A stretch of 64,000 nt of DNA from Banduia mediterranea. GTDB taxonomy: Bacteria; Pseudomonadota; Gammaproteobacteria; Nevskiales; Nevskiaceae. Below the pieces are notes generated by a model that ran no database searches, was not told the origin of the DNA, and worked only from the letters and a program-made list of their open reading frames with translations. Positions 41,912 to 50,143 of the stretch are shown here, one piece after another. The stretch is taken from contig NZ_JAVRIC010000024.1 of assembly GCF_031846245.1 (NCBI RefSeq), forward strand, positions 1 through 64,000. The letters run 5' to 3'. Made by a program: the position numbers and the translations under genes. The first letter of the stretch is position 1. The number at the start of each line of letters is the position of its first letter.

Positions 41912-43774
41912 ATGATCGAAAAGCCCAAGCTGGCGACCCTGTGCCTGGCTACCCTCGGCATCGTCTACGGCGATATTGGCACCAGTCCTCTGTATGCCCT
42001 GCGCGAATGCTTCCTGCACGAAGGCATCGAGGCGACGCACGACAACGTGCTCGGAATACTGTCGCTGATCCTGTGGGCGCTGATCCTTGTGATCTCGTGC
42101 AAGTATCTGCTGTTCGTGATGCGTGCGGACAACCGCGGCGAGGGCGGTGTCGCCGCCCTGGTGGCGCTGCTCAATCCCTGGCAGGTCAAGCCCGGATCGC
42201 AACGTTATCTGCTGATGCTGTTGGGGCTTTTCGGCGCCGCGCTCATTTTTGGCGACGGCACGATCACGCCGGCCATTTCGGTGTTGAGCGCGGTCGAAGG
42301 CCTGGAAACGGCCACGCCGGCCTTCAAGCCCTTTGTGATTCCGGTGGCGCTGATCATCCTGGTGGGTCTGTTTTCGCTGCAGCATCGCGGCACCGCGAAA
42401 GTCGGGCGCATATTCGGACCGATCATCGTGGTCTGGTTTTTGGTACTGGCGACCTTGGGACTGAACGGCATCCTTCAGTATCCGGCGGTCCTGGCGGCGG
42501 CCAATCCCGCGCATGCCTATGCCTTTTTCGCGAGCAACGGCTTCGCCGGTTTCGCCGTGCTTGGATCGGTGTTCCTGGTGGTCACCGGCGGCGAGGCCTT
42601 GTATGCGGACATGGGGCATCTGGGCCGTGCGCCGATTCGCATCACCTGGTTCGTCATGGTGTTGCCGGCCCTGCTGCTCAACTATTTCGGTCAGGGTGCC
42701 CTGATCCTGGATCGTCCCGAAGCCACCAAGGCGCCGTTCTATGAGCTGGCGCCGGACTGGGCGACCTATCCGCTGGTGGCCCTGGCCACGCTGGCGACCA
42801 TCATTGCCTCGCAGGCGGTCATCACCGGCGTGTTTTCGCTGACCCGCCAGCTCGTGCAACTGGGACAGTTGCCGCGGGTCAACATCGTGCAGACCTCTCC
42901 GGACGAGCAGGGTCAGATCTACATCCCCTTGGTCAATTGGCTGATGATGCTGGCGACGATCGGTCTGGTCATCGGATTCGGTTCGTCGAGCGCGCTGGCC
43001 TCGGCCTATGGAATCGCCGTGGCGACCACGATGGTGATCTCCACGATTCTCGCGTTCTTCGTGGCGCGCCGTTTCGGCTGGAACCTCTGGCTGTCCGCGG
43101 CGCTGCTGACGGTGTTCCTGATCGTGGACTTTTCCTTCTTCGGTGCGAACCTGCTCAAGCTTGCCGACGGCGGCTTTTATCCGCTGGGTGTGGCGATCCT
43201 GGTGTTCGTGCTGATGCGCACCTGGGCGCGCGGCCGGCAATTGCTCAGCGAGCGCTGGGGGCGCAATGCGATCACCCCCAGCGAGTTCGCCAAGCTGTTG
43301 ATCATCGAGCCACCGCATCGAATCGATGGCACCGCGGTGTTCTTCACCTCCGGCTATCACGTACCGCCGTATCTGCTGCGGCATCTGGCGCGTCACCGCG
43401 TGATGCAGGAGCGGATCATTCTGTTGGAGGTCGAAACCCGCGACGAGCCGCGCGTGATGGCGGCCGAGCGTCTGCTGCCGATTTGCGTCGCGCCCGGCGT
43501 GATGTACGTCAAGATCAGCTACGGCTTCATGCAGGACCCGAACGTCCCGCTGGCGCTGCGCCTGGCCGAGAAGCTCGGCATGGACCTCGAGTTGGACGCC
43601 GTGACCTACTATCTCGGGCGACAGATACTGATTCCGACGCGGAACATTCCCGGAATGTGGCTCTGGCAGGAACGATTGTTCGCGGTCCTGTCGCGCAACG
43701 CGACGCGAGTGACGGCCTTCTTCCGCCTGCCGCCCAAGGACGTCGTCGAGCTCGGATTTCAGGTCGAAATCTGA
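41912..43774 (+). CDS. kup: Potassium uptake protein Kup
   Basis: Kup is a low-rate potassium importer, probably a K+/H+ symporter. The 620-residue protein has 12 predicted transmembrane helices and the family start GIVYGDIGTSPLYALRECF. FGDGTITPAISVLSAVEG and GGEALYADMGHLGRAPIR follow, then a soluble C-terminal domain (about 450-620). It stands 92 nt after dapB and 14 nt before an acetyltransferase gene. Confidence 0.95.
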   Translation: MIEKPKLATLCLATLGIVYGDIGTSPLYALRECFLHEGIEATHDNVLGILSLILWALILVISCKYLLFVMRADNRGEGGVAALVALLNPWQVKPGSQRYLLMLLGLFGAALIFGDGTITPAISVLSAVEGLETATPAFKPFVIPVALIILVGLFSLQHRGTAKVGRIFGPIIVVWFLVLATLGLNGILQYPAVLAAANPAHAYAFFASNGFAGFAVLGSVFLVVTGGEALYADMGHLGRAPIRITWFVMVLPALLLNYFGQGALILDRPEATKAPFYELAPDWATYPLVALATLATIIASQAVITGVFSLTRQLVQLGQLPRVNIVQTSPDEQGQIYIPLVNWLMMLATIGLVIGFGSSSALASAYGIAVATTMVISTILAFFVARRFGWNLWLSAALLTVFLIVDFSFFGANLLKLADGGFYPLGVAILVFVLMRTWARGRQLLSERWGRNAITPSEFAKLLIIEPPHRIDGTAVFFTSGYHVPPYLLRHLARHRVMQERIILLEVETRDEPRVMAAERLLPICVAPGVMYVKISYGFMQDPNVPLALRLAEKLGMDLELDAVTYYLGRQILIPTRNIPGMWLWQERLFAVLSRNATRVTAFFRLPPKDVVELGFQVEI

Positions 43775-43788
43775 CAGGCTGGGGAACC

Positions 43789-44292
43789 ATGCCTGAACCT
43801 GTTGCCATGACTGCCACCCGCATTGATGCCGCCACACCCGCGGACGTTTCCGACATTCTTCGCCTGATCAAGGCCTTGGCGGATTATGAAAGGCTTACCC
43901 ACGAAGTGGTGGCGAACGAGTCGATGATCCACGAGGCCCTGTTCGGCGCAGCCCCCAAGGCCGAAGCCCTGATCGCACGACGTGACGCCCAGGCCGTGGG
44001 TTTCGCGCTGTACTTCCACAACTTCTCGACTTTTCTGGGCCGGGCCGGAATCTATCTCGAAGACCTGTTCGTGGAGTCGCACTGTCGCGGGCATGGCATT
44101 GGCAAGGCGCTGCTGGCGCGGCTCGCGGCCCTGGCGGTCGAGCGCGGCTGCGGTCGCTTCGAATGGTCGGTGCTGGACTGGAATGCGCCGTCCATTGCGT
44201 TCTACGAAAGCCTGGGGGCAAAAAAGCTCAGCGAATGGCATGTCTACAGGCTCAGCGGCGATGCCCTGCAGGCCTTGGCGCGCGACGGATGA
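43789..44292 (+). CDS. GNAT-family N-acetyltransferase
   Basis: The 167-residue protein has a single GNAT domain. LIARRDAQAVGFALYFHNFS leads into IYLEDLFVESHCRGHGIGKAL, which contains the R/Q-x-x-G-x-G/A acetyl-CoA loop (CRGHGIG). FEWSVLDWNAPSIAFYESLGA follows near the C terminus. It resembles diamine and thialysine acetyltransferases of the SSAT2 type, but the acceptor substrate cannot be fixed by sequence reading. ATG 43789 follows GGGGAA; a second ATG lies at 43807. It overlaps the next gene by 4 nt. Confidence 0.87.
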   Translation: MPEPVAMTATRIDAATPADVSDILRLIKALADYERLTHEVVANESMIHEALFGAAPKAEALIARRDAQAVGFALYFHNFSTFLGRAGIYLEDLFVESHCRGHGIGKALLARLAALAVERGCGRFEWSVLDWNAPSIAFYESLGAKKLSEWHVYRLSGDALQALARDG

Positions 44293-45386
44293 GCAGCCGC
44301 TGCGAATTCCGTCCCGGACCGATCAAGGGGCGCGGCACCGGACTGAGGCTGGAAGGGCGGTTCGATCAAGAATCGCGAGAGCCTATCGATGACGGCTGGC
44401 GCGACGCCGACGAGATTCCGCAGGCTCTGCCGGAAACCGTGCTGCTGCCGGAGCGTGCGCGCAGCATCCTGAGCCGCAATCAATCGCCCGACATTCCGTT
44501 CGAGACCTCGATCAATCCGTATCGAGGCTGTGAGCACGGCTGCATCTATTGTTATGCCCGGCCGAGCCACGCGTATGTGGACCTTTCCCCCGGCATCGAC
44601 TTCGAAACCCGGCTGTTCTACAAACAGGATGCGGCGACGATACTGGAACGCGAACTGGCGAAGCCGGGCTATCGTCCCAGCGTGATCTCTCTGGGCTCGA
44701 ACACCGATCCGTATCAGCCGGTCGAACGCAGTCAGCGCGTCACGCGCGACATCCTGGAAGTGCTGTGGCAAAGCCGCCATCCGGTGTCCATCGTCACCAA
44801 GGGCGCTGCGCTGATCGAACGCGATCTGGACTTGCTGTCCGAGATGGCCGCGCAGCATCTGGTGTCGGTGGCGATCTCGCTGACCACGCTGGACCCGGCG
44901 CTCAAGCGCATCCTCGAACCCCGCGCCGCTTCGCCGCAGGCGCGGTTGCGTGCGATGCGGCGGCTCACGGACGCGGGCGTGCCGGTGATGGTTTTCGCCT
45001 CGCCGATGATCCCGGCGATCAACGATGCGGAACTCGAAGCCATGCTCGACGCCGGTGCCCAGGCGGGCGCCATCGCGGCCAGCTTCATCCCGCTGCGCCT
45101 GCCGTTCGAGGTCAAGGACCTGTTCCGCGACTGGTTGCAGCAACACTTCCCTGACCGAGCGGCGCATGTCATGAGCATCGTCAATCAAATGCGTGGTGGC
45201 CGCGACAATGATCCGAACTTCGGCACACGCATGCGCGGGCAGGGGCCTTTCGCCGATCTGCTCGCACAACGTTTCAAGCTCGCCTGTCGGCGCTCCGGCC
45301 TCAACGGCAGCGAACGCGTCCGTCTGCAACTGGACCTGAGCCAGTACCGCGCGCCGTCACCCGGTGGGCAGCTCGGTCTGTTCTGA
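44289..45386 (+). CDS. PA0069-type radical SAM protein
   Basis: The 365-residue protein has the radical SAM cluster motif CEHGCIYC (CX3CX2C, about 83-90) in the context INPYRGCEHGCIYCYARPSH. SLGSNTDPYQPVE and a TIM-barrel region typical of the SplB-like, PA0069 group follow. Members are related to spore photoproduct lyase, but their reaction is not known. ATG 44289 overlaps the acetyltransferase stop (ATGA), so the genes are coupled. Confidence 0.88.
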   Translation: MSSRCEFRPGPIKGRGTGLRLEGRFDQESREPIDDGWRDADEIPQALPETVLLPERARSILSRNQSPDIPFETSINPYRGCEHGCIYCYARPSHAYVDLSPGIDFETRLFYKQDAATILERELAKPGYRPSVISLGSNTDPYQPVERSQRVTRDILEVLWQSRHPVSIVTKGAALIERDLDLLSEMAAQHLVSVAISLTTLDPALKRILEPRAASPQARLRAMRRLTDAGVPVMVFASPMIPAINDAELEAMLDAGAQAGAIAASFIPLRLPFEVKDLFRDWLQQHFPDRAAHVMSIVNQMRGGRDNDPNFGTRMRGQGPFADLLAQRFKLACRRSGLNGSERVRLQLDLSQYRAPSPGGQLGLF

Positions 45387-45402
45387 ATGGGCGCGCCTGA
45401 CA

Positions 45403-45451
45403 GCCATGCCGCAGCAGATTCATTCTGCGGGGTGCCGCTTGGCGGCATGGC
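45403..45451 (+). repeat. Intergenic 10-bp inverted repeat
   Basis: GCCATGCCGC (45403-45412) and GCGGCATGGC (45442-45451) are perfect reverse complements. An inner CGCAG/CTGCG pair and a following AGCGC-AAG-GCGCT hairpin (about 45456-45468) make the 213-base gap after the radical SAM gene highly structured. It may act as a terminator by structure; no T-run follows. Confidence 0.5.
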
Positions 45452-45599
45452 CGTTAGCGCAAGGCGCTGCGTCCGGTGAAGCCTGTGCCCGCCAATGAGA
45501 TCTTCAGGCACCAGCATGAGAATGCCTCGCCGACCCAAAGGACAAACGCAGCGGACTTCCCCTATGCTTCAGGCTGAAGTCCTGATGGAGACGTTCGCC

Positions 45600-46385
45600 A
45601 TGCCCTTGTCCGGTTTCGCGCAAAGCCAGTTTCGTGACGGCTCCACCACATTTCCGGTGTATCGCATCGGCGCAGGTCCCGGGGTTGTGATCATCCACGA
45701 AATCCCCGGCATCACCCCGCAGGTGGCGCGTTTCGCGCGCTGCGTGGCCGACGCGGGCTTCACCGTGGTGTTGCCCGAGCTGTTTGGCACCGCTGGTCGC
45801 CGTCTGTCCGTCGGCTATCTCGCCGATTCGGTGGCGCGGGTATGCGTGCGACGGGAATTTCATGTGCTGGCCCGCAACGGCACCAGTCCCATCGTCGAGC
45901 CGCTCAAGGTCCTGTGCCGGCAACTGCATGCCGAGTTGGGCGGCCCCGGCGTGGGCGCGCTGGGCATGTGCCTGACCGGCAATTTTGCCCTTGCCATGAT
46001 GGTCGATCCGGTGGTGGCGGCGCCGGTATTGAGCCAGCCATCCCTGCCCTTCGGGATCACGGCGTCGCACCGCGCGGCGCCGCACCTCAGCGAGGCCGAT
46101 CTGCGCTGCGTCAAGGATCGGGTGTCCCAGGGCGCGCGGCTGTTGGGGCTACGCTTCACCCATGATCTGGCCTGCCCCAAGGCGCGTTTCGATCGCCTGC
46201 GTCGCGAGCTGGGCGAGGGTTTCGAAGCCATCGAGATCGACTCCCGTCCCGGCAATGCCCACGGCATCCCGCGCTATGCCCACTCCGTGCTCACCAACGA
46301 TCTGGTGGACCGCGCAGGGCACCCCACCCGGGCCGCGCTGGATCGGGTGCTGGATTTTTTTGCCGAGCGCCTGAAGGCCGCGTGA
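45600..46385 (+). CDS. Dienelactone hydrolase-family protein
   Basis: This is an alpha/beta-hydrolase fold protein of about 261 residues. VVIIHEIPGITPQVARFAR, the nucleophile-elbow GALGMCLTGNFAL with Cys in place of Ser, and the late His in RPGNAHGIPRYAHS match the dienelactone hydrolase Cys-Asp-His triad. The substrate is unknown, and no catechol pathway genes are nearby. I chose ATG 45600 because GGAG lies 10 nt upstream; ATG 45585 and 45564 are in-frame alternatives. Confidence 0.85.
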   Translation: MPLSGFAQSQFRDGSTTFPVYRIGAGPGVVIIHEIPGITPQVARFARCVADAGFTVVLPELFGTAGRRLSVGYLADSVARVCVRREFHVLARNGTSPIVEPLKVLCRQLHAELGGPGVGALGMCLTGNFALAMMVDPVVAAPVLSQPSLPFGITASHRAAPHLSEADLRCVKDRVSQGARLLGLRFTHDLACPKARFDRLRRELGEGFEAIEIDSRPGNAHGIPRYAHSVLTNDLVDRAGHPTRAALDRVLDFFAERLKAA

Positions 46386-46694
46386 GGCGGACCATCGGCA
46401 ACGACGGCGCCGCGCCACCTGTCGATACCCCGCCGCCCACGCCATCCGTTCCGTCGCGGGACAGTCGGCCCCTTGCCGGCGATGAGGAACAGGTCCAGGC
46501 TGCTGTTCCAGCCGGGGTCCGCATCGAACGGATCGTCAGCCACGGCCAACAAACCAGTCCGCCGGGCTTCTGGTACGACCAGGAGGAGGGGGCATTCGTC
46601 CTGCTCCTTGCTGGCAAGGCTACGCTGAGCCTGCAGGTTGCAGAACGGCGTTCATGAGACGGTCGCGTTGTGCGACAGCGCGCTCGAGGCGTGA
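46382..46694 (+). pseudogene. Broken cupin-domain gene
   Basis: From about 46499 the frame encodes VPAGVRIERIVSHGQ, SPPGFWYDQEEGAFVLLLAG and KATLSLQ, the start of a small cupin. It then stops at 46657. The expected continuation, NGVHETVALCDSALEA, lies in the +1 frame from 46644 to 46694. A CAG repeated around GTTG (46634-46643) marks the shift. The conserved C-terminal half of the cupin barrel, with its metal-binding His, is absent. The rest of the gap to 46901 holds no gene I recognise. Confidence 0.62.
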
Positions 46695-46901
46695 AGCGCT
46701 CCACCTTCAAGTTTCCGGCCTATCGCAAGACTTGAGCGGCGGCGTCCGTCATCCGGCGGCGACCGAGACCGGCTAAACTGGCGGCCTGGACCCCATTGGC
46801 TTTGCCCAGGGGAGGTCGAGGCGAACCGCGCCTTCAGCGCGCTGCCAGCTCCGCCCTGGGACTATTCGATCACGTATTCACTACACCGGAGTTATCTGAA
46901 G

Positions 46902-47219
46902 ATGAGCGTAGCCGCCTTTCTCAAGCAATTGCCCGAAGCCTTCAACCCCGAAGCCGCCGTTGGAACGGACTGCGTGCTTCAGTTCAACACCTCCGAGCCG
47001 GTCTACGCCACGATCAAGGACGGCAGCTGCACGATCACCGAAGGCACCGCAAGGGATCCTGACGTGACCCTGATCATGGAAGACGACGATCTCGTCGCGC
47101 TGATGAAGGGTGAACTCAACGGCATGACCGCGTTCATGACCGGCAAGCTCCAGGTGGAGGGCGACCTCATGCTCGGTCAGCGCCTGCAGGGCTTTTTCGA
47201 TCAGTCCAAGCTAGGCTGA
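46902..47219 (+). CDS. SCP2 sterol-binding domain protein
   Basis: The 105-residue protein is a stand-alone SCP2 domain: VLQFNTSEPVYATIKDGSCT, then DPDVTLIMEDDDLVALMKGELNG and AFMTGKLQVEGDLMLGQRL. Such proteins bind lipids or acyl-CoA in a hydrophobic tunnel. The ATG at 46902 is preceded by CGGAG. A strong bidirectional terminator follows 10 nt after the stop. Confidence 0.92.
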   Translation: MSVAAFLKQLPEAFNPEAAVGTDCVLQFNTSEPVYATIKDGSCTITEGTARDPDVTLIMEDDDLVALMKGELNGMTAFMTGKLQVEGDLMLGQRLQGFFDQSKLG

Positions 47220-47229
47220 AATCGAGGCT

Positions 47230-47275
47230 CGAACAAACAAGAAGGCCCGCGTCAGCGGGCTTTCTTGTTTGTTCG
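47230..47275 (+). terminator. Bidirectional Rho-independent terminator
   Basis: Arms 47230-47250 and 47255-47275 pair over 21 bp with a single G.T, around the 4-nt loop GTCA. The GC-rich core next to the loop is GGCCCGC/GCGGGC, followed by TTTCTTGTTTG on the plus strand and the same kind of T-rich tract on the minus strand. It would stop the SCP2 gene from the left and tRNA-Glu transcription from the right. Confidence 0.92.
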
Positions 47276-47391
47276 AATATCAGCCACCGTGAGTGGCGCG
47301 ATTGAGGCCTTCCTCTGGCCGAATATTGCTGTTCATGGCTCTTTTCGGCACTCGACGCTGCGAGTGAATGCCGCGCAACGCCTGATTTAAT

Positions 47392-47467
47392 TGGTGCTCC
47401 CACGGGGACTCGAACCCCGGTTTTCGCCGTGAGAGGGCAACGTCCTGGGCCACTAGACGATGGGAGC
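47392..47467 (-). tRNA. tRNA-Glu (anticodon CTC)
   Basis: This is a 76-nt cloverleaf on the minus strand with acceptor stem GCTCCCA/TGGGAGC, anticodon loop CTCTCAC (anticodon CTC), T-loop GGTTCGAGTCC and an encoded CCA. It matches the tRNA-Glu pattern (CGTCTAGTGGCCCAGGAC in the D arm). It faces the bidirectional terminator. Confidence 0.96.
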
Positions 47468-47565
47468 ATGACGCACGGGCTGCGAATTATGGACGAGGAA
47501 TCGCGCGGGCGCAAAGCATTTCGGCCGGACCAATTCAAGCGTCGCGAAAAGTTACCATAGGGCGT

Positions 47566-48399
47566 ATGTCATCCGATTCCATTTCTCAGCCTGGGGCCGG
47601 TACAGCACCGGACAGCTGGGTTCCCGCTCGAGTTGTATCGCACCGGCGACTCACGCCGGACCATGCGATGCGTGATCTCAGGCACCTGGTGCTTCAAGTG
47701 GCCGACGGACCTGTTCGCTGCCGTGAAGGCCAGTTCGTGGGCCTGCAATTTCCGACTGCGCCCGAAGCGGGCGGGGCGATGTTCTCCATCGCCAGCGCGC
47801 GCGACGGAGAAACGCCCGGGCAGGATGATCTGGCGCTGCTGGTGAAGCACGCGGACGATGACACCGACGAATCCACCCATTTGCGCGCGCAGTTGCTGTC
47901 GGCACTCAAGGCGGGCGACGAGCTTGCCTTGAGTGGACCGTACGGCGACGCTTTTCTGCCGGCCGTAGGGCCGGCGCCGATGCTGATGATCGCCACCGGC
48001 ACCGGTATCGCTCCGATGCGGGCCGTGGTGCAGCAACTGGTTCGCGAACCTCGGGCAGGGGAACGTCTGCTGGTGTTCGGGGCGCGTAGCCCCAACGAGG
48101 CCGCGTACGTGGATGAATTGACGCAGTTGCCCCCCGAGACCACGCAACTGCGTTTTGCATGGTCGCGCCAGCCCGACCAGCGGCGCCGCTATGTCCACGA
48201 TGAAATCCGCGCGGCGGCGGCGCCGATATTGCGTCTGCTGGCCGATCCGAGCTTGAGTGTCTGCCTGTGCGGCGTGCCGGCAATGGAAGTCGAGGCCGAG
48301 CGGGCGCTTTCCGAGGTTTGTGAGGCGGCGCAACTGGACTGGGCTGGCATTCGAGCACAACTGCAACAGCGCGGTGCGCTGCACGTCCAGACCTACTGA
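47566..48399 (+). CDS. FNR-type flavin/NAD(P)H oxidoreductase
   Basis: The 277-residue protein has a ferredoxin reductase-like FAD domain (about 15-125), with GQFVGLQFPT and AMFSIASARDGE at the flavin site. The NAD(P) domain follows, with MLMIATGTGIAPMRAVVQQL and VCLCGVPAMEVE. It lacks a ferredoxin domain, so an external electron acceptor is expected. The closest picture is the C-terminal part of ferredoxin-NADP reductases; the partner is unknown. Confidence 0.78.
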   Translation: MSSDSISQPGAGTAPDSWVPARVVSHRRLTPDHAMRDLRHLVLQVADGPVRCREGQFVGLQFPTAPEAGGAMFSIASARDGETPGQDDLALLVKHADDDTDESTHLRAQLLSALKAGDELALSGPYGDAFLPAVGPAPMLMIATGTGIAPMRAVVQQLVREPRAGERLLVFGARSPNEAAYVDELTQLPPETTQLRFAWSRQPDQRRRYVHDEIRAAAAPILRLLADPSLSVCLCGVPAMEVEAERALSEVCEAAQLDWAGIRAQLQQRGALHVQTY

Positions 48400-48414
48400 C
48401 CTCAGCATGAGCGG

Positions 48415-49341
48415 ATGCGGCAAGTGAAATCACAAACCATGAAGACCCCGGAACTGAATAGCGATACGCCGCCAGTGTTCGTCGAGCGCCGGTTTCCGAC
48501 GCATGACGGAATCGAACTGGTCGCCGATATCGGCGGTGATCCGGAGGCGGTGCCGGTCGTGTTGCTGCATGGTGGCGGACAGACCCGACATTCCTGGAAG
48601 AATGCTGCTGGTGCTCTCGTTGATGCGGGTTATCACGTGATCAATCTCGATTTGCGCGGTCACGGCGACAGCGGCTGGTCGCCGCAAGGCGTCTATACCG
48701 GTGCGGTTTTCGTTGCCGATGTGCGCACGGTCCTGGCTACCCTGCCAAGACCCGCCATCCTCGTCGGCGCTTCACTCGGCGGCATGGTGTCGCTGGCCGC
48801 GCAGGGCGGCGCCAATGACGATTTCGCGGCGGCGCTGGTGCTGGTGGACATCGCGCCCAAGGTGGAGCCTGAGGGCGTACAGCAGATCGTGCAGTTCATG
48901 GCGATGACGCGCGACGGCTTCGACAGCCTTGAGGCGGCGGCGGACGCGATCGCGCACTACCTGCCGCATCGGCCGAAGCCTCAGCAGCTCGACGGTTTGC
49001 GCAAGAACCTGAACCTGGGGCCGGATGGTCGCTTTCGCTGGCATTGGGATCCGGAGTTCGTGGCCGGCGCGCAGCGCCCCGGTGCCGAAGACGTGCAGCA
49101 ACAGCTCCAGGCGGCGGCGCGCACACTGCGCATTCCGACGCTGCTGGTGCGTGGCGCCAAGAGCCATCTGGTCAGCGACGACAGCGTGGCCGATATGCGC
49201 GCCCTGGTGCCGCACGCCGAGTTCGTCGATGTGCTCGGCGCGCATCACATGGTGGCGGGCGACGAAAACGATGCCTTCAATCAGGCGGTGATCGAATTCC
49301 TGCTTCGTTGTGCGCCGCCGCACGCCGGGGCCGGGCAATGA
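48415..49341 (+). CDS. Alpha/beta hydrolase
   Basis: The roughly 300-residue protein has the alpha/beta-hydrolase fold. It shows oxyanion loop LLHGGGQTRHSW, NLDLRGHGDSGW, the nucleophile elbow VGASLGGMVSL (Ser), and the late catalytic His in GAHHMVAGDEN. It resembles epoxide hydrolase, esterase and peroxidase-like members, so the substrate is open. ATG 48415 or ATG 48439 could be the start. Its stop overlaps the next ATG by 4 nt. Confidence 0.87.
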   Translation: MRQVKSQTMKTPELNSDTPPVFVERRFPTHDGIELVADIGGDPEAVPVVLLHGGGQTRHSWKNAAGALVDAGYHVINLDLRGHGDSGWSPQGVYTGAVFVADVRTVLATLPRPAILVGASLGGMVSLAAQGGANDDFAAALVLVDIAPKVEPEGVQQIVQFMAMTRDGFDSLEAAADAIAHYLPHRPKPQQLDGLRKNLNLGPDGRFRWHWDPEFVAGAQRPGAEDVQQQLQAAARTLRIPTLLVRGAKSHLVSDDSVADMRALVPHAEFVDVLGAHHMVAGDENDAFNQAVIEFLLRCAPPHAGAGQ

Positions 49342-49997
49342 GCCGCCTGATCCTGATGCGTCACGGGCAGGCGTCGTTCACCGGCGAGGTCTATGACGCA
49401 CTGTCGCCGCTCGGATTCGAGCAGGCCACGCAGGTGGGACGCTGGTGGAAGACCCATAAACCGGTACCGGACGAAGTATGGACCGGTCCATTGCGGCGCC
49501 AGCGTGAAACCGCCGAATCCCTTGCGCAGGCCAGTTGGCCCGCGGTCCGGAACGAAGTCCGTCTCGACGAGTTCGCGGACCGAGACGCGATTCTCGATTC
49601 GCCCGAGGCCCGCCGACTGCTGGCGCAGCAGCGTCTCGGCGAAGTCGCGGATCGCATCCAGGCCTACCAGAGCGCGATCGAAGCCTGGACCGCCGGACGC
49701 GTGCAACTGCCGGGCACGCTGCCGATCGAGACGTTCCGCGCGCGTATCGCTGCTTGGCTGGAGGAGTGTCTGTCGCGCACGGGCTCGGGGCGTACCGTGC
49801 TGGCGGTGACGTCCGCGGGCGTCATCGCGACCGCCGTCGCGGCACTGCTGGAGGCGCCGAACCCGGCCATTCCGCGCGTTTTGCGGGTATTGCGCAACGC
49901 GTCGATGACCGAAATCCTGTTTTCAGGCAGCATGCGCAGCCTGAATTCGATCAACGATGTGCAAGCCTTGTCAGAGCAACAGCTCACCTTGATGTGA
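49338..49997 (+). CDS. Histidine phosphatase family protein
   Basis: The 219-residue protein begins MSRLILMRHGQASF with the RHG phosphohistidine motif. It has a second catalytic region, WTGPLRRQRETAESLA, and the late VTSAGVIATAV, where the usual GH is replaced by SAG. The family includes phosphoglycerate mutases, SixA and broad phosphatases. The altered second His motif makes its activity uncertain. It is translationally coupled to the upstream hydrolase. Confidence 0.82.
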   Translation: MSRLILMRHGQASFTGEVYDALSPLGFEQATQVGRWWKTHKPVPDEVWTGPLRRQRETAESLAQASWPAVRNEVRLDEFADRDAILDSPEARRLLAQQRLGEVADRIQAYQSAIEAWTAGRVQLPGTLPIETFRARIAAWLEECLSRTGSGRTVLAVTSAGVIATAVAALLEAPNPAIPRVLRVLRNASMTEILFSGSMRSLNSINDVQALSEQQLTLM

Positions 49998-50143
49998 GTG
50001 TCAATTCGGACAGGAATCAAAAACGGCCGAGAACCGGTCCGACCGAAGCTCGCGGACCAGGGCCCTTTAGCCGGATAATCCGGGGCGCCGGAACGGTGTG
50101 CAGGCACACCACTACTTATATGGACCGAGGGAGATACAGATCA

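Noticed and set aside
45456-45470. attC-like site suggested by GTTAGC and GCGCT repeats
   Set aside because: The core does not fit GTTRRRY and there is no partner R-box or integron integrase.
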